Shown: positions 29,988 to 39,120, numbered from the stretch's first letter. The stretch is DNA of 64,000 bases from an uncultured Clostridia bacterium (GCA_947630765.1 CANRIX010000010.1:1-64000); one strand, 5' to 3'. The notes: generated from the sequence alone by a model not told the origin. Numbers and translations are program-made.

Positions 29988-31676
29988 TCAATCGGAGGGC
30001 GTGCCGGTCTTTGCCGCCTTGCGGGCGTCGCGTTCGCGGATCTCCACGCGGCGGATTTTCCCGCTGAACGTGGACGGGATCTGCTCGACGAAGTCCACGA
30101 CGCGGGGGACCTTGTAGTCGGCGGTCTTTTGCCGGACGAAATCCCGCAGTTCCCGCGACATCGCAAGCCCCGGCTGATAGCCGTCGCGCAGAACGACGGT
30201 CGCCTTGACGACGAAGCCGCGCTGCTCGTCCGGCAGACCCGTGACCGCGCACTCCATGACGGCGGGGTGCCGGATCAGCACGCTTTCCACCTCGAACGGG
30301 CTGACGCGGTAACCGCTGCATTTGATCATGTCGTCCACGCGACCGACGAACCAGAAGTAGCCGTCCTCGTCGCGCACCGCGATGTCCCCGGTGCGGTAGA
30401 GGTCGCCGTCCCAGACGTTGTCGCCGAGGTCGAACCCGGGCGCGGAGGGCATACACAGCCCCGCGTTGCACCGTCCGGCGGGCGGGAGGACGATCTCCCC
30501 CTGTTCGCCCGGCGGGCATTCCCTGCCGTCCTCGTCGACGACGATCGGGTGGTATAACGGCGAGCCCTTGCCCATCGAACCGGGGCGGATCGGCTCCCCG
30601 CGAAATTCGCCGGTCAGCATGACCGATTCCGTCTGCCCGTAGCCGGAATGGATCTCCAGCCCGGTCAGGCGGCGGAACTGCTCGACGATTTCCGCCGGGA
30701 TCGCCTCTCCGGCGGTCACGGCGTATTCCACGTCGGCAAACCCGTTGCCGAGCAGGCGGTTCTTGACGAAAAAGCGGTAGATGGTCGGCGGGGCGCAGAA
30801 GGTCGTGACCTGCTGCCGCTTGAGCACGTCCAGCATCCGCACGGCGGAAAACACGTCGAAATCGTACGCCATGACGGCGCTGCCGCACAGCCATTGCCCG
30901 TAAATCTTCCCCCACGACGCCTTCGCCCAGCCGGTGTCCGCGACCGAGAGGTGCAGACCGCCGTCCCGCACGTTCTGCCAAAGCAGGGCGGTCGAGATGT
31001 GCGCGAGCGGGTACATCCCGTCCTGCAGGACGATTTTCGGTTTTCCGGTCGTGCCGGACGTGAAGTAGAGCAGAAGCGGGTCCTCCTTGCGGGTCTCCAC
31101 GCGGGGAAATTCCGTCGGGCAGGCTTCGACCGCCCCGTCCAGCCGGGTGAACCCGGGTTTGTCCGCGCCGACGCTGCAGAGCAGATGCACGGACGGGCTG
31201 TCCGCAGCTGCCGCCGCAACCTTTTTGCACAGCGATTCCTCGCCGAGGCAGACCACGGCGGACACGGACGCGTCCCGCATATGGGAAACCAGGTCGTCGT
31301 GGTTGAGCATGCACGCCGTCGGCATCGCGACGGCGCCGAGCTTGTGCAGGGCGACGAGCAGGTACCAGTAAACGTAGTGCCGCTTGAGCAGCAGCATGAT
31401 CCGGTCGCCCTTGCGGATGCCGTGCGCGGTCAGGAAATTCGCCGCCTGGTCGGACAGGCGCGCCATGTCGGCGAAGGTCAGCGTTCGTTCGTGGCAGGCG
31501 GTCACGGCGTACAGCTCGCAGCTTTCGTCCTGCTCCCAGACCAGCGCACGCTGTTCGGGGTGCTCCTTCGCCATGCGGTCGACCACGTCATAGGCAAAAT
31601 TGAACGCTTCGGGGATGCGGAGCGAGAAATCCCCGTTCCCCGAAACGGTGCAGAATTCTGGATACAATGCGCTCAT
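29988..31676 (-). CDS. AMP-binding acyl-CoA synthetase (medium-chain/acetyl type)
   Basis: The 562-residue protein has the adenylation motifs LLYFTSGTTGKPKIV (about 205-219), GYGQTE, YRTGDIAVRDEDGYFWFVGRVDDMIKCSGYRVSPFEVE and the catalytic lysine in STFSGKIRRVEIR. The layout resembles the acyl-CoA synthetase (ACSM/AcsA-like) group that activates acetate to medium-chain acids with CoA. It is the last gene of the fatty-acid operon and overlaps accA (ATGA). A fatty-acid scavenging or branched primer-supply role is an inference from this position. Confidence 0.88.
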   Translation of the reverse strand: MSALYPEFCTVSGNGDFSLRIPEAFNFAYDVVDRMAKEHPEQRALVWEQDESCELYAVTACHERTLTFADMARLSDQAANFLTAHGIRKGDRIMLLLKRHYVYWYLLVALHKLGAVAMPTACMLNHDDLVSHMRDASVSAVVCLGEESLCKKVAAAAADSPSVHLLCSVGADKPGFTRLDGAVEACPTEFPRVETRKEDPLLLYFTSGTTGKPKIVLQDGMYPLAHISTALLWQNVRDGGLHLSVADTGWAKASWGKIYGQWLCGSAVMAYDFDVFSAVRMLDVLKRQQVTTFCAPPTIYRFFVKNRLLGNGFADVEYAVTAGEAIPAEIVEQFRRLTGLEIHSGYGQTESVMLTGEFRGEPIRPGSMGKGSPLYHPIVVDEDGRECPPGEQGEIVLPPAGRCNAGLCMPSAPGFDLGDNVWDGDLYRTGDIAVRDEDGYFWFVGRVDDMIKCSGYRVSPFEVESVLIRHPAVMECAVTGLPDEQRGFVVKATVVLRDGYQPGLAMSRELRDFVRQKTADYKVPRVVDFVEQIPSTFSGKIRRVEIRERDARKAAKTGTPSD

Positions 31677-32473
31677 CCGTTATTGCTCCCGTTCTCCTCG
31701 TAGATCCCGATACGGCGGAAGCGCTCGTAGCGTTCCTCCAGAAGCCGCTCGTCGGACAGCCCGCGCAGTTCGCTCAGGTCGCCCAGCAGCAGTTCCTTGA
31801 TCTCGGCGCACATCTGGTCGAAATGGGCGAAGTCCTCCGGGATCACGCCCTCCGCCACGCCGAAGGAAACCATGTCCTCCGCCGTGATATGCAGGCAATC
31901 CGCCGCGTCCTGCACGCGGCCCGCGTCCTTCCACAGGATGCTCGCGCAGCCGTCCGGCGAAATGACCGAATAGACGGCGTTCTCGAGCATATACACCCGG
32001 TCCGCGACCGCCAGCGCCAGAGCGCCGCCGCTGCCGCCTTCCCCGATGACGACCGACAGGATCGGGGTCTTTAGCCCCATCATTTCAAACAGGTTTTCGG
32101 CAATCGCCTGCCCCTGTCCGCGTTCCTCGCCGTCCGCGCCGGGATGCGCGCCGAGCGTATCCACGATACAGACCACCGGGCGACCGAATTTCTCCGCCTG
32201 CTTCATCAGCCGCAGCGCCTTGCGGTAGCCCTCCGGCATGGGGCAGCCGAAATGCTTCTTCATGCGTTCCGCGAGGTCGCGCCCCTTGTCCATGGCGAGA
32301 TAGGTGACGGGAATTTCCCCCAAATAGCCGATGCCGCCGAGGATGGCGGGATCGTCCGCGAACCTGCGGTCGCCGCAGAGTTCGACGCGCTCGGTGAACA
32401 GCGCTTCGACGAAATCGCGCCCCTTCGGGCGGCCGGATGCGCGCACCGCTTTCAATTTCTCGTAAGCAGTCAT
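31673..32473 (-). CDS. accA: Acetyl-CoA carboxylase carboxyltransferase subunit alpha
   Basis: The 266-residue protein contains ILGGIGYLGEIPVTYLAMDKG, GCPMPEGYRKALRLMKQAEKFGRPVVCIVDTLGAHPGADGEERGQGQAIAENL and IGEGGSGGALALAVADRVYMLENAVYSVISPDGCASILWKD, the AccA signature. With AccD it transfers carboxyl from carboxybiotin to acetyl-CoA. ATG 32473 is chosen over the in-frame TTG 32476. It is shorter than proteobacterial AccA, as usual in Firmicutes. No accB or accC is in this cluster. Confidence 0.95.
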   Translation of the reverse strand: MTAYEKLKAVRASGRPKGRDFVEALFTERVELCGDRRFADDPAILGGIGYLGEIPVTYLAMDKGRDLAERMKKHFGCPMPEGYRKALRLMKQAEKFGRPVVCIVDTLGAHPGADGEERGQGQAIAENLFEMMGLKTPILSVVIGEGGSGGALALAVADRVYMLENAVYSVISPDGCASILWKDAGRVQDAADCLHITAEDMVSFGVAEGVIPEDFAHFDQMCAEIKELLLGDLSELRGLSDERLLEERYERFRRIGIYEENGSNNG

Positions 32474-32519
32474 CAATACCCTTCCTTTCTATTCCCTCAA
32501 GCGAAGGCGAACCGAACCG

Positions 32520-33374
32520 TCAGCCGTCCGGGACGATCTCCTTCTGGTGCTGCCGGAGCAGCAGGGCGATGGTATCCCGCTGGGATTCCCGCGGGAGGAT
32601 CTGATCGACGAACCCGTGGTCGAGCAGGAATTCCGAGGTCTGGAAGCCTTCCGGCAGTTCCGCGCCGGTGGTCTGTTCGATCACGCGGCGACCGGCAAAG
32701 CCGATAAGCGTTTTCGGTTCGGCGAGCGTGATGTCGCCCTCCATGGCGACGGACGCGGTCATGCCGCCGGTTGTCGGGTCGGTCAGCAGGGCGATGTAGA
32801 GCAGCCCCGCGTCGCTGTGACGGCGGACGGCGCCGCTGCACTTCGCCATCTGCATGAGGGATACGATGCCCTCCTGCATCCGTGCGCCGCCGGAGCAGAG
32901 CACGCCGAGGACGGGAAGCCGGTTCTCCGTCGCGTACTCGAACAGGCGGGTGATCTTTTCGCCGACGGCGGAGCCCATGCTCGCCATGACGAAGCGGGAA
33001 TCCATCGCGAACACCGCGCAGGGGTTCCCCTGCATCTGCATGACGCCGGAGACCGCCGCGCACTGTTCGCCGGTGGTCTGCTTGGCCTTTTCAAGCTTGC
33101 TTTGATACTCCGGGAAGTGCAGGAAATCCGTAGAGGTCAGCGTTTCGTCCAGCTCCGCGAAACTGCCCTCGTCCGCGAGCAGCAGAATGCGGTCGCGGGC
33201 GGGTATGCGGACATATGCGCCGCAGTCCGGGCAGATATACCGGCGGGGGAACAGCTCGGAGCGCTTATGCGCCGCCTTGCACGCGGAGCAGCGCACCTCG
33301 AAGTCCGCGCCGGAGCCGGCGTGACCGGCGTCCGCCTGCGCGAACGCGACGGGGCGGGAATGTATCTGCATCAT
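32520..33374 (-). CDS. accD: Acetyl-CoA carboxylase carboxyltransferase subunit beta
   Basis: The 284-residue protein has the N-terminal zinc finger (VRCSACKAAHKRSELFPRRYICPDCG) and the carboxyltransferase core (AVFAMDSRFVMASMGSAVGEKITRLFEYA, VLCSGGARMQEGIVSLMQMAK, LAEPKTLIGFAGRRVIEQTTGAELPEGFQTSEFLLDHGFVD). ATG 33374 is preferred to TTG 33386, which touches the Shine-Dalgarno sequence. It is encoded 46 bases upstream of accA. Confidence 0.95.
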   Translation of the reverse strand: MMQIHSRPVAFAQADAGHAGSGADFEVRCSACKAAHKRSELFPRRYICPDCGAYVRIPARDRILLLADEGSFAELDETLTSTDFLHFPEYQSKLEKAKQTTGEQCAAVSGVMQMQGNPCAVFAMDSRFVMASMGSAVGEKITRLFEYATENRLPVLGVLCSGGARMQEGIVSLMQMAKCSGAVRRHSDAGLLYIALLTDPTTGGMTASVAMEGDITLAEPKTLIGFAGRRVIEQTTGAELPEGFQTSEFLLDHGFVDQILPRESQRDTIALLLRQHQKEIVPDG

Positions 33375-33422
33375 ACCATATACCAATCCTTTCTTGCAAA
33401 ACTGATCGGCGCAGGGGAGGGG

Positions 33423-33854
33423 TCAGCCCTTTTTCTCCTCTGCGGGGAACACGGCGAAGGAGAAGGAGGCGCTGACGCTCAGCTCCCCGTCCACTTTCCC
33501 GGTCCCTTTCGCCCAATAAAAGGGCGGTTTTTGCTTTTCGATCACGCATTCGGTCTCCAGCACGTCCCCCGGACGCACCGCACGCTTGAAGCGCACGCCG
33601 TCGAGTCCGGTCAGCACCGTGCGGACGGGACCGCTGATGCTGTCCCCCAGCAGGACGCACGCCGATTGCGCCAAAATCTCGCACAGGATCACCCCCGGCA
33701 CGATCGGGTCGCCCGGGAAATGCCCTTGCAGGAAGAATTCCTCCGGGCGAATTTGTTTTTTGCCCAGCGCCTTGCCGTCGCGGACTTCCGCTTCGTCCAG
33801 AAGCAGCATCCCGTCCCGGTGGGGGAGCAGGGTCATCAGTTCCTCCCGGTTCAT
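33423..33854 (-). CDS. fabZ: 3-hydroxyacyl-ACP dehydratase FabZ
   Basis: The 143-residue hot-dog protein begins at the LLPHRDGMLLLDEAEV motif and has QGHFPGDPIVPGVILCEILAQSA with the catalytic His and the later Glu region. It removes water from 3-hydroxyacyl-ACP in fatty-acid elongation. Its start overlaps the fabF stop (ATGA). Confidence 0.95.
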   Translation of the reverse strand: MNREELMTLLPHRDGMLLLDEAEVRDGKALGKKQIRPEEFFLQGHFPGDPIVPGVILCEILAQSACVLLGDSISGPVRTVLTGLDGVRFKRAVRPGDVLETECVIEKQKPPFYWAKGTGKVDGELSVSASFSFAVFPAEEKKG

Positions 33855-35083
33855 TGCGGCGCCTTCTTGAGGACCAGGCAGGTGTTATGCCCGCCGAAGC
33901 CGAGCGAGGTGGACACCGCCGTGTCGATCGGGGTGTGCAGCGCCGTGTTCGGGGTATAGTTCAGATCCAGCTCCGGGTCGGGGGAGGTCAGGTGGATGGT
34001 CGGCGGGACGAGGTCCTCCTGCAGCGCGAGCACGCAGGCGAGCAGTTCTGCCGTGCCGGCGGCGCCGAGCATATGACCTGTCATGGACTTGGTGGAGCTG
34101 ATGTGCAGGTCCTTCGCGCCCTCGCCGAAGTAGGATTTGAACGCGAGCGTTTCGACCTTGTCGTTGAGTTTCGTGCCGGTGCCGTGGGCGTTGACGTAGG
34201 TGCGAGCCGGGTCGTATGCCACGCCGTCCATCGCCATGGCGATGGCGCGAATGGTCTGCTTGGCTTCGGGGTCGGGCGCGGTGACGTGGTGCGCGTCGCA
34301 GGTCGCGCCGTAGCCGCAGACTTCCGCGTAGATCTTCGCGCCGCGTGCGACGGCGTGCTCATATTCTTCGAGGACGACCATCGCGGCGCCTTCGCCGAGC
34401 ACGAATCCGCCGCGGCGGCTGTCGAACGGCAGGGAAGCCGCTTCCGGGTCCTGCGACTGCGAGAGCGCCATGCAGTTGATGAATCCCGCGATGGCGAGCG
34501 GATTGACCGCCGCTTCGCTGCCGCCGCAGATGGCGGCGGTCAGGTACCCGTCGCGGATGGCGCGGAACGCTTCACCGACGGCGGTCGAACCGGTCGCGCA
34601 GGCGGTCGAAAGGTTCATCGCCGCACCGTGCGCCCCGAACCGAATGGCGATCTGCCCGGCGGCGATATTGATGATCATCTTCGGCACGAAATGCGGGCTG
34701 ACCATCTTCGGACCGCCCTCGAGCAGCTTCTTGTTCTCCTCACAGATGGTGTTGATGCCGCCCACGCCGGACCCGGCGTAGACGCCGAGCTCGTCCCGGT
34801 CGATCCCGTCGAGGATCTTGCTGTCATCGACCGCTTCCTGCGCCGCACACACCGCGTACTGCACATACAGGTCGGTCTTCCGGCGGGTCAGCAGGTCGAA
34901 GCAGGCGGACGGGTCGAAGTCCTTGACCTCCGCCGCCACCTTGCACTTGAAATCGGTCGAATCGAACCGGGTCAGCGGTCCGACGCCGTTCTTCCCGGTC
35001 CGAAGCCCTTCAAAATACGAGGGAACGTCGTTTCCGATGGGCGTTACCGCCCCCATTCCCGTGATAACTACGCGTTTTGGCAT
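33851..35083 (-). CDS. fabF: 3-oxoacyl-ACP synthase II
   Basis: The 410-residue protein begins MPKRVVITGMGAVTPIGNDV and has the catalytic triad: Cys in NLSTACATGSTA, His in NAHGTGTKLND and His in KSMTGHMLGAAG. It elongates acyl-ACP with malonyl-ACP. ATG 35083 is the family start; the longer frame upstream overlaps fabG. No fabH is present in this cluster. Confidence 0.96.
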   Translation of the reverse strand: MPKRVVITGMGAVTPIGNDVPSYFEGLRTGKNGVGPLTRFDSTDFKCKVAAEVKDFDPSACFDLLTRRKTDLYVQYAVCAAQEAVDDSKILDGIDRDELGVYAGSGVGGINTICEENKKLLEGGPKMVSPHFVPKMIINIAAGQIAIRFGAHGAAMNLSTACATGSTAVGEAFRAIRDGYLTAAICGGSEAAVNPLAIAGFINCMALSQSQDPEAASLPFDSRRGGFVLGEGAAMVVLEEYEHAVARGAKIYAEVCGYGATCDAHHVTAPDPEAKQTIRAIAMAMDGVAYDPARTYVNAHGTGTKLNDKVETLAFKSYFGEGAKDLHISSTKSMTGHMLGAAGTAELLACVLALQEDLVPPTIHLTSPDPELDLNYTPNTALHTPIDTAVSTSLGFGGHNTCLVLKKAPQ

Positions 35084-35120
35084 GAAAATTCCTATCCTTT
35101 CTGTTCGGATACACCTTCCG

Positions 35121-35855
35121 TTACATCGCCAGCCCGCCGTCGATGCGGACGGTTTCGCCGGTGATGTAATCCGCGTCCGGGGACGCGAGGAAGGTGACCA
35201 GCTTTGCGACCTCGGCGGGCTTGGCAAACCGCTTGAGCGGAATGTTGTCCGTCAGGGGCGTGCTCGCCGCGAGGTTCGCCGTCATGTCGGTTTCGACGAA
35301 ACCGGGCGCGACCGCGTTGCAGGTGATCCCGCGGGGCGCAAGCTCCCGGGCGAGGGACTTCGTCAGTCCGATCAGCCCCGCCTTCGCGGCGGCGTAATTG
35401 CACTGCCCCGCGTTCCCCATCAGCCCGGAAACCGAGGAAATGTTGATGATCTTCCCGCTCCGCTTCTTCACCATGACCGGGACGACCTGCTTTGCGCAGT
35501 AGAACGCCCCCCGCAGGTTGACCGAAAGCACGCGGTCGAAGTCCTCCTCCTTCATCAGCATCGCCAGCTTGTCACAGGTGATCCCGGCGTTGTTGACGAG
35601 GATGTCCACCGTCCCGAAGGACGCGAGGAGGGTCTTGAACGTCTCCCGCACGGCGTCGGCGTCCGAAACGTCGCAGGCATACGCTTCCGCACGGACGCTC
35701 TGCTCCTTCAGCAGGGAAAGCGTTTCCCCGGCGGCTTGTGCGTTGCCCGCGTACAGGAATGCGACGTCCGCCCCGCGACGCGCGAACTCTACGCAGATCT
35801 CCCGCCCGATCCCGCGCGACCCGCCGGTGACGACGGCGACCTTGCCCTCAAACAT
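35121..35855 (-). CDS. fabG: 3-oxoacyl-ACP reductase
   Basis: The 244-residue short-chain dehydrogenase has the NADPH motif TGGSRGIGREI (about 9-19), NNAGIT, the catalytic Ser in NISSVSGLMGN and YAAAK (Tyr and Lys), and the C-terminal YITGETVRIDGGLAM typical of FabG. ATG 35855 lies 8 bases inside the end of fabD, so the two are translationally coupled. Confidence 0.96.
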   Translation of the reverse strand: MFEGKVAVVTGGSRGIGREICVEFARRGADVAFLYAGNAQAAGETLSLLKEQSVRAEAYACDVSDADAVRETFKTLLASFGTVDILVNNAGITCDKLAMLMKEEDFDRVLSVNLRGAFYCAKQVVPVMVKKRSGKIINISSVSGLMGNAGQCNYAAAKAGLIGLTKSLARELAPRGITCNAVAPGFVETDMTANLAASTPLTDNIPLKRFAKPAEVAKLVTFLASPDADYITGETVRIDGGLAM

Positions 35856-36768
35856 GGCTGCCCACCTCGTCCGCGACCTTCGCGCAGTCCTCCGCCGTTT
35901 CGGCGGTATAGACCTTCGCATCCGGCAGGATGCGGGTGACGAGCTTCGCGAGCACGTTCCCCACGCCGGTCTCGACGAACGTGTCGAAGCCGTCCGCCGC
36001 CATGCGCAGGATGGTCTGCTCCCAGCGGACCGGGTGGTTCATCTGCCGGCTCAGCGTGTCGGCGACCGGCCCCGCGTACGGGGACGCGTCGTAATTGGCG
36101 TATACGGGCAGGCGCGGGGAGGCAAAGTTTGTCTTTTGCAGGACGTCCGCAAATTGCTTCGCGGCGTTGTCCATGAACGGCGAATGGAAGCCGCCCGCCA
36201 CCTTCAGCGGCAGGGCGCGACCGCCCGCCTGCTTGACGCGCTCGGAGAACGCCGCAAGCTGACTTTCTTCTCCCGCGACCGACAGATTGCCGGCGGAATT
36301 ATAGTTGACCGGGTAGACCTCGTCGAATTCCGCGCAGAGGCGTTCCACCGTCTCGTTGTCCAATTTGATGACCGCGACCATGGAGCTTTTCCGCTTCCGC
36401 GTGGCCTGTCCCATCAGTTCGCCCCGCCGGACGGTCAGCGAAAAGCCTTCCGCCGGGTCGATCGCACCGGCAAACGCCAACGCGGGCAGTTCGCCGAGAG
36501 AAAAACCCGCCACGCCCGCCGGACGGACCCCCGCTTCCGCAAGCACGGCGGCGGGCGCGAAATCGGCGAGATACAGACAGGGCTGCGTGTTTTCGGTTGC
36601 GCGGAGGGTTTCCGCGTCGCCCTCGAACATCTGGGCGAGTGTGCCGCTCCGCAGCTGCTCCGCGCGGTCGAACAGGGCGCGCACGGAGGCGTTTTGCTCA
36701 TACAGATCCTTCGCCATGCCGGGGTGCTGTGCGCCCTGGCCGGAGAAGAGGAATGCGATTTTAGCCAT
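35848..36768 (-). CDS. fabD: Malonyl-CoA:ACP transacylase
   Basis: The 306-residue protein has FLFSGQGAQHPGMAKDLYE at the N-terminus, the nucleophile Ser in VAGFSLGELPAL, and a C-terminal PVRWEQTI... FVETGVGNVLAKL. It loads malonyl groups on ACP. ATG 36768 is preceded by a weak SD in the fabK end; the genes are 5 bases apart. Confidence 0.95.
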   Translation of the reverse strand: MAKIAFLFSGQGAQHPGMAKDLYEQNASVRALFDRAEQLRSGTLAQMFEGDAETLRATENTQPCLYLADFAPAAVLAEAGVRPAGVAGFSLGELPALAFAGAIDPAEGFSLTVRRGELMGQATRKRKSSMVAVIKLDNETVERLCAEFDEVYPVNYNSAGNLSVAGEESQLAAFSERVKQAGGRALPLKVAGGFHSPFMDNAAKQFADVLQKTNFASPRLPVYANYDASPYAGPVADTLSRQMNHPVRWEQTILRMAADGFDTFVETGVGNVLAKLVTRILPDAKVYTAETAEDCAKVADEVGSHV

Positions 36769-36773
36769 GGAAG

Positions 36774-37718
36774 TCAGTCCTTTCCGCGCGAGCCGGTCAA
36801 CAGGGCGTCGCATTGTTCGCAGACCTCGCGCAGGATCTCCGCCGCAGGCTGTTCCTTCCGAACGAGCCCGGAAATCTGCCCGGCGAGGAAGCTGCCGTTC
36901 TTCGTGTCGCCCTCTACGGCGGCGAGACGCAGTGCGCCGACACCGAGGTCCGCGACGTCCTCCGCCGTTGTCTCCGGCTGGTATTCCACCTGCAGGAAGT
37001 GACGGCTGAACGGGTTTTTCAGGCAGCGGCAGGTGTTTCCGCCGAACCGTCTGCCGGTTGTGGTCGTGGAGACGTCCGTGGCGCGAAGAACCATGTCCTT
37101 ATAGTTTTGATGTACGCCGCACTCCGTCGCGACCAGGAAACGGGTACCCATCTGGATCCCGCAGGCGCCGAGCATGAAGGCAGCGGCCATTCCGCGCCCG
37201 TCGGCGATCCCGCCGGCGGCAAGCACCGGGACCTTGACCGCGTCGCACACCTGCGGCACCAGCGCCATGGTCGTCAATTCGCCGATATGTCCGCCGGACT
37301 CCTGCCCTTCCGCGATCACCGCGTCCGCGCCTGCCCGCTCCGCCATGACGGCGGACGCGACCGAAGCGACGACGGGCAGTACGGTGATCCCCGCCGCTTT
37401 CCAGGCGGGGAGGAACTTCGCCGGAGAGCCGGCGCCGGTCGTGACGACGGGGACCTTCTCGTCGATCACCGCCTGCGCGACTTCCTCCGCGTGCGGACTC
37501 ATCAGCATGACGTTCACGCCGAACGGACGGTCCGTCAGCGAACGGGCGAGGCGGATCTGCTCCTTGAGGTAGTCCGCCCCGGCGTTCATCGCCGAAATGA
37601 TGCCCAGTCCGCCGCCTTCCGAGACGGCCGCGGCGAGCTTCCCGTCCGAGATCCACGCCATCCCGCCCTGCAGGACGGGATAGCGGATATGCAGCAGCTC
37701 ACAGAGCGGGGAATTCAT
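36774..37718 (-). CDS. fabK: Enoyl-ACP reductase II (FMN-dependent FabK)
   Basis: The 314-residue protein belongs to the nitronate monooxygenase/FabK family: LHIRYPVLQGGMAWISDGKLAAAVSEGGGLGIISA, VTTGAGSPAKFLPAWKAAGI, GADAVIAEGQESGGHIGELTTMALVPQVCDAV and PVLAAGGIADGRGMAAAFMLGACGIQMGTRFL. Inside a fab operon between acpP and fabD it is clearly FabK, which makes the last reduction of the elongation cycle. The start overlaps the acpP stop (TAATG). Confidence 0.95.
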   Translation of the reverse strand: MNSPLCELLHIRYPVLQGGMAWISDGKLAAAVSEGGGLGIISAMNAGADYLKEQIRLARSLTDRPFGVNVMLMSPHAEEVAQAVIDEKVPVVTTGAGSPAKFLPAWKAAGITVLPVVASVASAVMAERAGADAVIAEGQESGGHIGELTTMALVPQVCDAVKVPVLAAGGIADGRGMAAAFMLGACGIQMGTRFLVATECGVHQNYKDMVLRATDVSTTTTGRRFGGNTCRCLKNPFSRHFLQVEYQPETTAEDVADLGVGALRLAAVEGDTKNGSFLAGQISGLVRKEQPAAEILREVCEQCDALLTGSRGKD

Positions 37719-37948
37719 TATGATCCCTTCTTCTGCAGCTCTTCGATCTTTTCGACCAGCGAGCCGACCGTCTTGATGGACGGGTCCGCTTCGATGGACA
37801 CGCCGAATTCCGTTTCAACGTTCATCAGCATTTCCGCAAAATCCAGGGAGTCCAGACCGAGCGCGGAAAATTCGGATTCCGCCGTGATTTCTTCCGCCGG
37901 GACGCCCAGCTTTTCCGCAAGCATTTCCTGCACTTTTTCGAGTACCAT
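37718..37948 (-). CDS. acpP: Acyl carrier protein
   Basis: The 76-residue acidic helical protein contains the phosphopantetheine site GLDSLDFAEML. It carries the growing acyl chain. It is the first biosynthetic gene of the operon, directly after the MarR-type regulator, and its stop codon overlaps the fabK start. Confidence 0.96.
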   Translation of the reverse strand: MVLEKVQEMLAEKLGVPAEEITAESEFSALGLDSLDFAEMLMNVETEFGVSIEADPSIKTVGSLVEKIEELQKKGS

Positions 37949-37974
37949 GTTTCATTCTCCTTCGTGGTGGTGTT

Positions 37975-38478
37975 TTATATACTTTCTTTTTTCGATTTCA
38001 GCTCCGCACGGGTCAGCCGGTTGTATTCCTCGAACCGTGCGCAGAGTTTTTCGAGGGTGCTGTACATGATTTCCAGCTCCTCGTCGGTGATCCCCTCCCG
38101 CAGGAATGCCTGCGCTTCCCGGACGTGCTGCTTGACGATGCCGCCGACGCGCCGCCCTTCCTCCGTCAGGGTCAGCTTGCTGCCGTACCGCCGCTTGCCT
38201 TCCGCCACACGCGGACAGGTGATCAGCCGCTTGGCGCTCAGCGAGCGCAGACTGCGCGAGATCAGGGACCGGTCGAGCATACAGACGCGGGAGAGCTGCT
38301 CCGCCGAAAGCCCGTCCGGGTTGTCGTAAAACAGGTACATGACCAGCACTTCGCCGTTCTTGAGGTTAAGGGGTCTTGCCCGAAGGGACTTCGCCCGTTC
38401 GAGGTTCTTTTGCAGGGTCGTCAGAGAATTGGAAATGCGCAGAAAACTGCTGATGACGACGCCTTCCCGTTCGATCAC
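37975..38478 (-). CDS. MarR-family regulator, FabT-like (GTG start)
   Basis: The 167-residue protein has a MarR winged helix: LTTLQKNLERAKSLRARPLNLKNGEVLVMYLFYDNPDGLSAEQLSRVCMLDRSLISRSLRSLSAKRLI and TLTEEGRRV. As the first gene of the fab operon it corresponds to FabT, which represses fab genes with acyl-ACP as co-repressor. GTG 38478 sits 7 bases behind AAAGGAGG; the longer frame upstream is leader. A TTGAC-N2-GTCAA inverted repeat between promoter and start (38527-38538) is its likely site. Confidence 0.85.
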   Translation of the reverse strand: MIEREGVVISSFLRISNSLTTLQKNLERAKSLRARPLNLKNGEVLVMYLFYDNPDGLSAEQLSRVCMLDRSLISRSLRSLSAKRLITCPRVAEGKRRYGSKLTLTEEGRRVGGIVKQHVREAQAFLREGITDEELEIMYSTLEKLCARFEEYNRLTRAELKSKKESI

Positions 38479-38603
38479 GACAACCCCTCCTTTCAGACGC
38501 GCCTTCGCGCCGTTTTTCGTCAAATGTTGACCAGTCAATTTCCCTTACCGGCACAGTATAGCACAGGAAATGGGATTTGTCAATATCTTTTGCGGAAGTT
38601 TTT
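38479..38603 (-). promoter_or_regulatory. Regulatory region of the fab operon
   Basis: On the reverse strand it holds TTGACA (38583-38578), 17 bases ending TGTGC, TATACT (38560-38555), then the inverted repeat TTGAC-N2-GTCAA (38527-38538) in the 5' leader and a second overlapping GTCAA-N3-TTGAC (38519-38531). The repeats resemble FabT boxes and lie where a repressor would block transcription. Confidence 0.75.
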
Positions 38604-38849
38604 TCGAGTTTGGGGGGCAAATGCAATCGCGTCGTCGCCAGCGACTTCGTCGCCGCGTCGCCTTGCTCTGCCTTTTCCCCCCAAATACCCCCCTTTGATC
38701 GAAAACCGGCTCGGCTTGCGCCAATTCTGACGCCGCCTTCGCCGGTTTTCTCTTGAGGTGGCCCCTATGCTCCGAACACAATGTGTTCGGAGCCAGCGGC
38801 AGCATGTCCGCTTACGGGGCGATATTTTATTGTATTTTTGCTTCCGACC
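38604..38849 (+). repeat. Dispersed intergenic repeat, copy 2
   Basis: The longest copy. It shares TTTGGGGGGCAAA..GCGACTT..GCCTTGCTC, the core GGCTCGGCTTGCGCCAATTCTGACGCCGCCTTCGCCGG and the tail GATATTTTATTGTATTTTT with copy 1. An extra 10-bp hairpin (CTCCGAACAC/GTGTTCGGAG, 38770-38779 and 38783-38792) is enclosed by GCCCC/GGGGC. It fills the space between the fab promoter and the XRE gene; no gene is visible. Confidence 0.8.
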
Positions 38850-38910
38850 AACGCCCGTTTCGCCTGCGCCCATGACGAAAAAGCCGGCGGTCAAAAGCGC
38901 TCCCGCCGGT

Positions 38911-39120
38911 TCACGACCGCTCGACCAACCCCAGCAAATAGTCCGTGCTGACGCCAAAAAACTTCGCCAGCTTCGGAAGCAATTCCAGATTCGGACAAAC
39001 CCCTTCCCGCTCCCAGCGGCTGACCGCCTGCGGCGTGACGCCGAGAAAATCCGCCAACCGTTCCTGCGTGACCTGTTTTTCCGTCCGCAGCTCCCGGATG
39101 CGCTCCCCGATCGTTGCCAT
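38911..39120 (-). CDS. XRE-family helix-turn-helix regulator (single domain)
   Basis: The 69-residue protein is one Cro/CI domain: IGERIRELRTEKQVTQERLADFLGVTPQAVSRWEREGVCPNLELLPKLAKFFGVSTDYLLG. It has no effector part. ATG 39120 has AAGGAGGG upstream. A TTGACT and TTTATA/TATACT promoter at about 39194-39224 (reverse strand) could drive it. It is divergent from another XRE gene. Confidence 0.9.
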   Translation of the reverse strand: MATIGERIRELRTEKQVTQERLADFLGVTPQAVSRWEREGVCPNLELLPKLAKFFGVSTDYLLGLVERS

